The notes beneath the pieces were generated by a model, which ran no database searches, was not told the DNA's origin, and saw nothing but the letters and a program-made list of their open reading frames with translations. Of a DNA stretch of 64,000 nucleotides, positions 9,076 through 16,565 are shown in pieces. Position 1 is the stretch's first letter. Every line of letters starts with the position of its first letter. Both the position numbers and the translations under genes were made by a program. Location: positions 118,815 to 182,814 of the forward strand of contig NZ_QUCM01000002.1 in NCBI RefSeq assembly GCF_003473545.1, written 5' to 3'. This DNA is from Clostridium sp. AM22-11AC (GTDB lineage Bacteria; Bacillota; Clostridia; Lachnospirales; Lachnospiraceae).

Positions 9076-11019
9076 ATGAAAAGAGAGTATATCATAGAAA
9101 CAAATGAAGGAAAGATCTATCCGCTGGGAGTGACAAAGACTCCGGGGGGATTTGATGTAGCATTTGTTTCTGAGAAAAGTCCGGCATTGCTGCTTTTTGA
9201 AAAGGGAAGCAGAAAACGGATGGCCAGACTTGCATTTCCGGAAAATGCCCGTATGGGGAATGTGCATTTCATGACGGTAAAAGGGGATTTTACCGGATTG
9301 GAATACGCTTTTGAGGAAGATGGAAAAGAGATCTCTGATCCTTTTGGAACCTGTTTTACAGGACGGGAAAAATGGGGAGACGAGAAGGCAGCAGGGCAGG
9401 CACTTCACACACCTTTTGAAGCAGTGAAAGAAGCCTTTGACTGGGAAGATGACAAGCGGCCTGAGATCCCAGCCAATGAGTGTATTGTATACAAGATACA
9501 CCCGAGAGGTTTTTCAAAACATGCCTCATTTAAAGGGGAAAGCTGGAAAAGGGGAACCTTTGGGGCGGTCATTGATAAGATCCCCTATATGAAAGAACTG
9601 GGAATTACTACAGTAGAAATGATGCCGCCTGTAGAATTTGATGAAGTCATGGAAGATGTTCCAGGAAAGGTAAACTACTGGGGGTACTGCTGTGGACACA
9701 GCTTTGCGCCAAAAGCAGCCTATGCAGGCGCAGCGCCGGGACAGAAAAAGGATCCGGTAAAAGAGTTTAAGACTCTGGTGAAGGCATTACATAAAGAAGG
9801 TCTGGAGCTGGTCGTTGAATTATACTTTGACGGGACACAGTCTCCTTCCTATGTGGTAGATGTACTCCGCTTCTGGGCTGCCCAGTATCATGTAGATGGT
9901 ATCCATTTAGTAGGTTATGCCCCTTTGGAAACTATTGTGAAAGACCCATATCTTTCTGATCTGAAACTTTGGGCGAAGAACTGGGATGAAGTGAGAACTG
10001 CGACGGAAACAGACAGGGGCAACAGAACCAAAGAAGAAAAGAAAGAGACCGGACGCCGTTTATCTGCTTACGAAACAGGATTTATGCTGGATATGCGCAG
10101 CTTCTTAAAGGGCGATGAAGGTATGTTAAACCAGGTGGCTCTTCATGTAAAGGACAATCCGGATGCAGTGGCTTCTATTAATTACATGGCGAATACCAAC
10201 GGCTTTACTTTAATGGATATGGTTTCTTACGATCATAAGCACAACGAGGACAATGGCGAGGAAAACCATGACGGTACCGATTACAACCAGTCCTGGAACT
10301 GTGGCGCAGAAGGACCGGTGCGAAAGAAAAAGATCATTGGCTTACGAAAACGTCAGCTTAAAAATGCTCTTGCCATGCTTTTCTTAAGCCAGGGAACCCC
10401 GTTACTTATGGCTGGTGATGAATTTGGCCGTACCCAGAAGGGAAATAATAATGCTTATTGCCAGGACAATGAGATCTCCTGGTTAAACTGGAATTTATTA
10501 GACTCTCACAAGGGGCTTTATGAGTTTACGAAAAACCTGATCGCATTCCGCAAAAAGCACAGCCTGTTCCACCGCAGTACAGAACCTACTTTAATGGATC
10601 ATAAGTCAGTAGGACTGCCGGATGTGTCTTTCCACGGGGAAAAGGCATGGTGTCCGGACTTTGAACGCTACAGCCGCCAGCTGGGGGTGTTTTACAGTGC
10701 TTCTTATGGGGAAAATGCAGACGGCAGCGAGGAACCTTATTTCTATACTGCTTACAACATGCATTGGGAGCCACATGCATTTGCACTTCCCAATCTGCCG
10801 TCAGGATATATCTGGCATCAGGTCCTTGATACAGCTGAAGACAGTATGAACGGCTTTTTGCCGTCAGGTAAGGAAAGACATCTGGATGACCAGAAAGAGG
10901 CTCTTGTCCTTGCAAGATCCATCCAGGTATTTGCAGGACTTAAATGCCCGGAAAAGAAAAAAACACAAAGCAAAGGTCCGAAAGCGAACCGGAAAGAAGG
11001 AACAGAACATGTTAAATGA
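9076..11019 (+). CDS. Degenerate GH13 (isoamylase/GlgX-like) protein, probably catalytically inactive
   Basis: This 647-residue protein keeps the scaffold of glycogen-debranching GH13 enzymes. There is an N-terminal CBM48-like beta domain, then VYKIHPRGFSKH (about 137-150), NYWGYCC (about 200-206) and MAGDEFGRTQKGNNNAYCQDNEISWLNW in the second half. All four catalytic regions are altered. Region I reads ELYFDGT instead of DVVYNHT, and the loop after it is deleted. The nucleophile motif reads VDGIHLV (273-279) with no Asp. The acid/base motif reads AKNWD (300-304) with Lys for Glu. Region IV reads NTNGFTL instead of HDGFTL. I infer a glucan-binding or regulatory role rather than hydrolysis. 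The stop overlaps the next gene by 11 bases. Confidence 0.85.
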   Translation: MKREYIIETNEGKIYPLGVTKTPGGFDVAFVSEKSPALLLFEKGSRKRMARLAFPENARMGNVHFMTVKGDFTGLEYAFEEDGKEISDPFGTCFTGREKWGDEKAAGQALHTPFEAVKEAFDWEDDKRPEIPANECIVYKIHPRGFSKHASFKGESWKRGTFGAVIDKIPYMKELGITTVEMMPPVEFDEVMEDVPGKVNYWGYCCGHSFAPKAAYAGAAPGQKKDPVKEFKTLVKALHKEGLELVVELYFDGTQSPSYVVDVLRFWAAQYHVDGIHLVGYAPLETIVKDPYLSDLKLWAKNWDEVRTATETDRGNRTKEEKKETGRRLSAYETGFMLDMRSFLKGDEGMLNQVALHVKDNPDAVASINYMANTNGFTLMDMVSYDHKHNEDNGEENHDGTDYNQSWNCGAEGPVRKKKIIGLRKRQLKNALAMLFLSQGTPLLMAGDEFGRTQKGNNNAYCQDNEISWLNWNLLDSHKGLYEFTKNLIAFRKKHSLFHRSTEPTLMDHKSVGLPDVSFHGEKAWCPDFERYSRQLGVFYSASYGENADGSEEPYFYTAYNMHWEPHAFALPNLPSGYIWHQVLDTAEDSMNGFLPSGKERHLDDQKEALVLARSIQVFAGLKCPEKKKTQSKGPKANRKEGTEHVK

Positions 11020-12160
11020 AGCTATGGAACGTTTTATCAAGGAACATGAAAAAGAGGCATATGACCTGCTTCTTACCATTGCGAAGATCCCTTCCCCATC
11101 TAATCATGAGGAAAAAAGAGCCCAGTTTTGCTGTAACTGGTTAAAGGAACAGGGGGCAGAGGGCGTCTATATTGATGAGGCATTAAATGTAGTTTATCCA
11201 GCTGCTTTAAGGGATAATGTGGATGTTTATATGGCCCATACAGACGTAGTTTTTCCAGATGAGACGGAACTTCCTTTAAAGGTGGAAAATGGACGTATCT
11301 GCTGTCCAGGAGTAGGTGATGATACTGCCTGCCTTGTATGTGTTCTTCTGGCAGCAAAATATACTGCTCTTATGATAAAAGAAGGCAAACTTAACCAGAT
11401 CCGGCCGGAAACAGAACCTGGACTGATTTTTGTATGCAATTCAGGAGAAGAAGGTCTTGGAAACCTGAAAGGCGTTAAAAAGATCTGCGAAGATTACGGC
11501 AGCCGTATGAGCACTTTCTGCACCTTCGACGGCAGTCTGGAGCATCTGGTAGATGAAGCAGTGGGATCTAACCGTTATAAAGTGACGGTACGCACTCAGG
11601 GCGGACATTCTTTTGGCAATTTTGGCAATGATAATGCCATTGAAAAACTGGCAGGTATCATTGAAAAGCTGTATCAGATCAAGGTGCCGGAAGGCGGAAA
11701 GACCACTTACAACGTGGGTACTATTTCCGGCGGTACTTCTGTTAATACTATTGCCCAGGAAGCTTCCATGCTATACGAGTTCCGCTCTGACAGAAAAGTA
11801 AATCTGGCTTATATGGAAGAAAAATTTGAGGCAGCAGTAAATGAGGCAAAGGCAGCCGGTCTTGATATTACTTATGAGATCCTGGGCATCCGTCCATGCT
11901 CCGGTGATGTAGATAAAGAACGTCAGGCACGCCTTCTTGAACGTGCAAAAGCAGCGGTAGAGACAGTGACTGGAATCTGCCCTGGAGTTGGTTCTGGTTC
12001 TACAGACTGCAATATCCCGCTTTCTATGGGAATCCCAAGCGTATGTGTGGGCTGCTATAGTGGAGCCGGCGCTCATACAAGAGAGGAATATGTAGAAGAA
12101 GCTTCCCTTCCTTTAGGATACAGAGTTGCTTTTGAGATGATATTCGGAGGCAGGTCATAA
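11009..12160 (+). CDS. M20-family metallopeptidase (peptidase T-like)
   Basis: The start at ATG 11009 gives 383 residues and follows AAGAAGG with an 8-base spacing; longer frames run back into the GH13 gene. Binuclear zinc ligands of M20 enzymes are visible: His in YMAHTDVV, bridging Asp in PGVGDDTA, the Glu pair in NSGEEGLGN, Asp in TFDGSLEH, and the last His in GAGAHTREE. The dimerisation-domain segment TQGGHSFGNFGNDNAIE is also present. It is probably a cytoplasmic di- or tripeptidase or related amidohydrolase. It overlaps the upstream GH13-like gene by 11 bases, so the two are co-transcribed even though their functions do not obviously match. Confidence 0.88.
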   Translation: MLNEAMERFIKEHEKEAYDLLLTIAKIPSPSNHEEKRAQFCCNWLKEQGAEGVYIDEALNVVYPAALRDNVDVYMAHTDVVFPDETELPLKVENGRICCPGVGDDTACLVCVLLAAKYTALMIKEGKLNQIRPETEPGLIFVCNSGEEGLGNLKGVKKICEDYGSRMSTFCTFDGSLEHLVDEAVGSNRYKVTVRTQGGHSFGNFGNDNAIEKLAGIIEKLYQIKVPEGGKTTYNVGTISGGTSVNTIAQEASMLYEFRSDRKVNLAYMEEKFEAAVNEAKAAGLDITYEILGIRPCSGDVDKERQARLLERAKAAVETVTGICPGVGSGSTDCNIPLSMGIPSVCVGCYSGAGAHTREEYVEEASLPLGYRVAFEMIFGGRS

Positions 12161-12210
12161 GCCTGTTTTTTCCTGCATAAAGATAAAAGAGAAATACATA
12201 TACATTCAGA

Positions 12211-12257
12211 TGAGGATGCTGTAAAGGCCAGACGGGTCAGGGCATCCTCATTTTTTT
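12211..12257 (+). terminator. Intrinsic terminator after the M20 peptidase gene
   Basis: TGAGGATGC at 12211-12219 pairs perfectly with GCATCCTCA at 12242-12250 and is followed by seven T residues. Confidence 0.92.
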
Positions 12258-12294
12258 CTATATGAAGTCTATACAGAGTCTATAGGAGGCAGGA

Positions 12295-14934
12295 ATGGCA
12301 CAATGGTATGGTCTGACCCAGGAAGAAGTTTTAAAGCGCCTTGGCACCAACAGGACCGGGCTAAATGAGAAAGAGGCAGAAAGAAGGCTGGAAACATATG
12401 GGGAAAATGTTTTAAAAGAACAGGAAGAAATGCCCTGGTGGCAGGTATTTTTAGGACAGTTTAAAGATCTTCTGGTCATGATCCTCATTGGGGCTGCGGG
12501 GGTATCCATGGTTACCGGAGATCCGGAAAGCGCTCTTGTGATCTTTTCCGTCCTTTTGTTAAATGCCATTTTAGGGACTGTGGAACATCAGAAAGCACGA
12601 AAATCCCTGGAAAGCTTAAAGCGACTTGCTTCTCCGGAAACACTTCTGATCCGGGAAGGACGCGTTTGTACGGCGCCATCTTCCAGGGTGGTTCCAGGGG
12701 ATATCCTGGTTTTGGAAACAGGAGGAATGGTACCTGCAGACGGCCGGATCCTTCAGTCCTGCAGCCTTACCTGCAACGAAAGTTCTCTTACAGGAGAAGC
12801 TTTAAATGTGGAAAAAAGAGAGGGAAAACTGCCGGCAGGAAAAACGCCTTTATCTCCGGGAGATCAGAGCAATATGGTCTTTTCCGGTGCTCTGATCACT
12901 GGCGGAAGGGGAACTGCGGTAGTGACGGAAACAGGAATGGATACCCAGATCGGGACCATTGCTTCCCTGATGAACCGCACAGTGGAAAAGAAAACACCTT
13001 TGCAGGCCAGTTTAGACCGGTTTTCCGGCCATCTGGCCTTAGGAATTATGGGGATCTGCGGGGCGATCTTTCTGATCAGCCTGTATCGCAGGGAGCCTGT
13101 ATTAGATGCCCTGATGTTTGCGGTAGCGCTGGCGGTTGCAGCCATCCCGGAGGCTCTTGGCTCCATTGTGACCATTGTCCAGGCAATGGGAACCCAGAAA
13201 ATGGCAAAAGAGCATGCAGTCATAAAGGACCTGAAAGCAGTGGAAAGTTTAGGCTGTGTATCTGTGATCTGTTCTGATAAAACAGGGACACTGACCCAAA
13301 ACAGTCTGCGGGCAGAGGCTGTTTGCATAAATGGGAAGGTCATGGATACAGGGCAGTTAAAAAAATATTCCCACCACCCGGATCTTTCTCTTTTCCTGCG
13401 ATCAGTCATTCTTGCAAATAATGCTTCCGGAGAGGAGATCGGGGAAAAAGAAGATCCCTTAGAGCAGGCTCTTTTACATATGGCAGAAGAAGCAGGAAAA
13501 GATCCCGGACTTCTTCGCAGGCAGTGGCGTCGTATTTCGGAGATCCCTTTTAACTCTGATAAAAAATATATGGGTGCCATATGCAGCAAAGGGGGAGAAA
13601 AGATCCTTTTTGTAAAAGGGGCGGTAGACGTTTTGCTGTCTAAATGCAGTCTGGCAGTCAATCCCTCTTTTCAGGAAGAAGAGACTGCTTCCTGGGGACG
13701 TCCCTTTTCCTTTTCTGATAAAGAGCGGATCCTTCGCCAGAACGGTCTATGGTCCAAAAAGGGAATGCGGGTTCTGGCACTGGCATGTAAACCATTAAAA
13801 GAGGAAGAAATCAGGGATGCAAAGGCGGAAAATATGATCTTTCTGGGTCTGGCTGCTATGACAGATCCACCAAGGCCGGAGTCTAAAATGGCAGTGGCAG
13901 ATGCTAAAAAAGCAGGGATCCGCACGGTCATGATCACCGGGGATCATAAAGAGACTGCGGCAGCGATCGCCTCGGAGATTGGTATTTTTACAGCTGGTGA
14001 TCTGGCTGTTACAGGAGCAGATCTGGATCAGATGAGCGATCAGCAGCTGCAGGAAAGACTGGAAAAGATCTCCGTATATGCCAGGGTGTCTCCGGAACAT
14101 AAGATCCGCATTGTGGAAGCATGGCAGAAAAAAGGGCACATTACAGCTATGACAGGAGACGGGGTAAATGACGCTCCTGCCTTAAAAAAGGCGGACATAG
14201 GGATCGCTATGGGAAAAGCAGGCACAGAAGTTTCAAGGGATGCCGCTGCCATGATCTTAACAGATGACAATTTTGCTACGATTATCAAGGCAGTGGCAAA
14301 TGGAAGAAATGTATATCGGAATATTAAAAATTCCATCCAGTTTTTGTTGTCCGGAAATATGGCAGGGATCCTTTGTGTACTGTATACATCTATCAAGGCG
14401 CTTCCATTGCCTTTTGCGCCGGTGCATCTGCTGTTTATCAACCTGCTGACAGACTCCCTTCCTGCCATTGCCATAGGTATGGAACCGGCAGACCGGGATC
14501 TTTTAAACCAGCCTCCCAGAGACCCAAAAGAAGGGATCCTTTCTTTTCCATTTGCAGGGAAGATCTTATTCCAGGGTTTTCTTATTGGTGCAGCAACCAT
14601 GTGGGCATGGGAAATGGGATATTCCCAGGGCGGGGAAGCCATTGCCAGTACTATGGCATTTTCCACTCTGACTCTGGCAAGACTGTTCCATGGTTTTAAC
14701 TGCAGGGGAAGAAAAAGCCTGCTTTCATTGGGAATAGGAAGCAATCTCTGGTGTGTTATGGCATTGTTTGTAGGTGTAGTCCTTATGTGTGCAGTGCTTT
14801 TTGTGCCTCAGCTTCAGGATGTATTTGCCGCAGGGGATCTGACAGGCTCACAGTTACTGGCAGTGGTTTTAGGTGCGCTGGCACCAACGGCAGTTATTCA
14901 GATCTACAAAATGATGAGCGCAGGAACCGCTTAA
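12295..14934 (+). CDS. P2-type cation-transporting ATPase, calcium-pump-like
   Basis: The 879-residue protein has the whole P-type ATPase layout. An N-terminal cation ATPase domain is followed by the A domain with SLTGEA, phosphorylation motif DKTGTLT with Asp328, the N domain with FNSDKKYMG, and the hinge TGDGVNDAPALKKADIGIAMG. About ten membrane segments follow. In M4 it reads PEALGSIVT rather than PEGLPAVVT, keeping the ion-binding Glu. M6 has NLLTDSLPA, which keeps the Asn and Asp of calcium site II. The M5 glutamate of SERCA site I is replaced (SGNMAGIL), so it looks like a one-ion PMCA-type exporter. ATG 12295 follows AGGAGGCAGGA. Calcium is the inferred ion. Confidence 0.88.
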   Translation: MAQWYGLTQEEVLKRLGTNRTGLNEKEAERRLETYGENVLKEQEEMPWWQVFLGQFKDLLVMILIGAAGVSMVTGDPESALVIFSVLLLNAILGTVEHQKARKSLESLKRLASPETLLIREGRVCTAPSSRVVPGDILVLETGGMVPADGRILQSCSLTCNESSLTGEALNVEKREGKLPAGKTPLSPGDQSNMVFSGALITGGRGTAVVTETGMDTQIGTIASLMNRTVEKKTPLQASLDRFSGHLALGIMGICGAIFLISLYRREPVLDALMFAVALAVAAIPEALGSIVTIVQAMGTQKMAKEHAVIKDLKAVESLGCVSVICSDKTGTLTQNSLRAEAVCINGKVMDTGQLKKYSHHPDLSLFLRSVILANNASGEEIGEKEDPLEQALLHMAEEAGKDPGLLRRQWRRISEIPFNSDKKYMGAICSKGGEKILFVKGAVDVLLSKCSLAVNPSFQEEETASWGRPFSFSDKERILRQNGLWSKKGMRVLALACKPLKEEEIRDAKAENMIFLGLAAMTDPPRPESKMAVADAKKAGIRTVMITGDHKETAAAIASEIGIFTAGDLAVTGADLDQMSDQQLQERLEKISVYARVSPEHKIRIVEAWQKKGHITAMTGDGVNDAPALKKADIGIAMGKAGTEVSRDAAAMILTDDNFATIIKAVANGRNVYRNIKNSIQFLLSGNMAGILCVLYTSIKALPLPFAPVHLLFINLLTDSLPAIAIGMEPADRDLLNQPPRDPKEGILSFPFAGKILFQGFLIGAATMWAWEMGYSQGGEAIASTMAFSTLTLARLFHGFNCRGRKSLLSLGIGSNLWCVMALFVGVVLMCAVLFVPQLQDVFAAGDLTGSQLLAVVLGALAPTAVIQIYKMMSAGTA

Positions 14935-15060
14935 ATGACGTCTGAATTGTCCGCTAAATTTTCTAAGATTATGTAAAACATTTGTGGCAAGGTGGAAAAT
15001 ATCCGAAAAATGTGATAAAGTAAGCATTAAGAAATTGCTAAATGAAATAAGGAGGCTGTT

Positions 15061-15957
15061 ATGAGGCTTGTTACATATGAAGTGGAACATAAAGGCGGTC
15101 TGGGCGTGATCAGCAGAGACGGAAAATGGGTCTATCCTCTTCGCTCCCTGGATATGGATTATAAGACCATGCAGGAACTGATCGAGGGGATCAGCGAGTC
15201 AGAAAAACAGCTGCTTGAATATGTGTCCGGTCAGGACCCTTATAAGATCAGAGGAGCGGCACCTATTGAAGAAGTAAAGTTTCTGGCGCCGATCCCAAAT
15301 CCGAAACAGGATGTGATCTGCCTGGGTATCAACTATATGGCTCACGCAGAGGAGTCTGCCCGCTACAAGAAAGAGGCATTTGGAGGCGAACGTCCCTATG
15401 CCGTTTACTTCTCCAAGCGTGTAAACGAGGCAGTGGCAAACGGCGAAGGCATTGAAAGCCATTCAGACATTGTAGCCGATCTGGATTATGAGGTAGAATT
15501 GGCTGTTATTATTGGAAAAGAAGCAAAAAATGTACCGGAAGAAGAGGTAAAAAATTACATCTTTGGTTACACCATTATCAATGACGTCAGTGCCAGAACC
15601 CTTCAGACCCAGCATAACCAGTGGTATTTTGGAAAGAGTTTAGACGGATTTTTCCCAATGGGACCATGTATCACCACAGTGGAAGATATCCCATATCCGC
15701 CAAAGCTTTCTATCCAGTCCCGTGTCAACGGGGAACTGAGACAGGACAGCAACACAGAACTGCTGATCTTTGGTATTGACCACATCGTCAGTGAGCTTTC
15801 AAAAGGCATGACATTAAAACCTGGAACCATCATTGCCACCGGCACACCGGCAGGCGCAGGAATGGGCTTTACACCGCCAAAATTCTTAAAACCTGGAGAT
15901 GTAGTAGAATGTACCATTGAAGGGATCGGCACACTTACCAATCCGGTAGTTGAATAA
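15061..15957 (+). CDS. Fumarylacetoacetate hydrolase family protein
   Basis: The 298-residue protein starts at ATG 15061 right after AAGGAGG. The N-terminal cap region is followed by the FAH core. Metal-binding and catalytic segments include NYMAHAEES, the metal-binding glutamates around DLDYEVELAVIIGKEAKNV, GYTIINDVSARTLQ, KSLDGFFPMGPCI and TGTPAGAGMGF. Members hydrolyse or decarboxylate 2,4-diketo or acylpyruvate-type compounds in the cytoplasm with Mg or Mn. The neighbours (P-type ATPase and methylglyoxal synthase) give no substrate hint. A short stem-loop without a T-run at about 15964-15986 follows the stop, so read-through into mgsA is possible. Confidence 0.88.
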   Translation: MRLVTYEVEHKGGLGVISRDGKWVYPLRSLDMDYKTMQELIEGISESEKQLLEYVSGQDPYKIRGAAPIEEVKFLAPIPNPKQDVICLGINYMAHAEESARYKKEAFGGERPYAVYFSKRVNEAVANGEGIESHSDIVADLDYEVELAVIIGKEAKNVPEEEVKNYIFGYTIINDVSARTLQTQHNQWYFGKSLDGFFPMGPCITTVEDIPYPPKLSIQSRVNGELRQDSNTELLIFGIDHIVSELSKGMTLKPGTIIATGTPAGAGMGFTPPKFLKPGDVVECTIEGIGTLTNPVVE

Positions 15958-16062
15958 ACATGTATGCTGCCTGACGGCGGCATCATCATAAATGAGCAAT
16001 TGTATACTATATATTTAGGACAGCAACACAAGAGACAGGCAACATAAGGAGGTATGCATACA

Positions 16063-16527
16063 ATGGAATTTGTCCCAATGACTATCAAGAAGCAGAAAAA
16101 TATCGCCCTGATCGCCCATGATCAGAAAAAGCATGAATTAATGGAATGGTGCAAGGAACATAAATCCATTCTGGAGAAACATTTCTTATGCGGAACCGGA
16201 ACAACTGCAAGAATGATCACCGATTATACCGGACTTCCGGTAAAGGGATATAACAGCGGCCCATTGGGAGGCGACCAGCAGATCGGCGCCAAGATCGTAG
16301 AAGGACAGATCGATTTCGTGATCTTCTTCTCCGACCCATTGACAGCACAGCCTCATGATCCGGATGTAAAGGCACTGCTGCGTATTGCACAGGTTTACGA
16401 TATTCCCATTGCAAACAATAAGGCAAGTGCAGATTTTATGATCTCATCACCTCTTATGGATGAAGAATATGAGCATGATGTGATCAATTTCAGACAGAAT
16501 ATTTCAGAACGGGCGAAACAGCTATAA
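16063..16527 (+). CDS. mgsA: Methylglyoxal synthase
   Basis: The start at ATG 16063 gives 154 residues (MEFVPMTIKKQKNIALIAHD). The AAGGAGG at 16046-16052 sits 10 bases upstream, whereas the ATG at 16054 is only one base from it. Hallmarks are LIAHDQKK near the N-terminus, CGTGTTARMI for phosphate binding, SGPLGGDQQIG with the catalytic aspartate, and FFSDPLTAQPHDPDVKALLR with the conserved His and Asp. The enzyme turns dihydroxyacetone phosphate into methylglyoxal and phosphate, a bypass that relieves phosphate limitation or sugar-phosphate excess. It lies directly ahead of glgB, joining two carbon-overflow outlets, which may be meaningful or chance. Confidence 0.95.
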   Translation: MEFVPMTIKKQKNIALIAHDQKKHELMEWCKEHKSILEKHFLCGTGTTARMITDYTGLPVKGYNSGPLGGDQQIGAKIVEGQIDFVIFFSDPLTAQPHDPDVKALLRIAQVYDIPIANNKASADFMISSPLMDEEYEHDVINFRQNISERAKQL

Positions 16528-16565
16528 TAGAAACAACATTGTTTTTGCTAAAAGGGGGCACGCAG

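Noticed and set aside
12864..13661. 265-codon open frame antisense to the P-type ATPase gene
   Set aside because: It lies wholly inside a well-conserved gene, has no ribosome site, and its product shows no recognisable motif.
15964..15986. Stem ATGCTGCC/GGCGGCAT after the FAH gene
   Set aside because: It is followed by CATCATCAT rather than T residues; a terminator or regulatory role is not supported.
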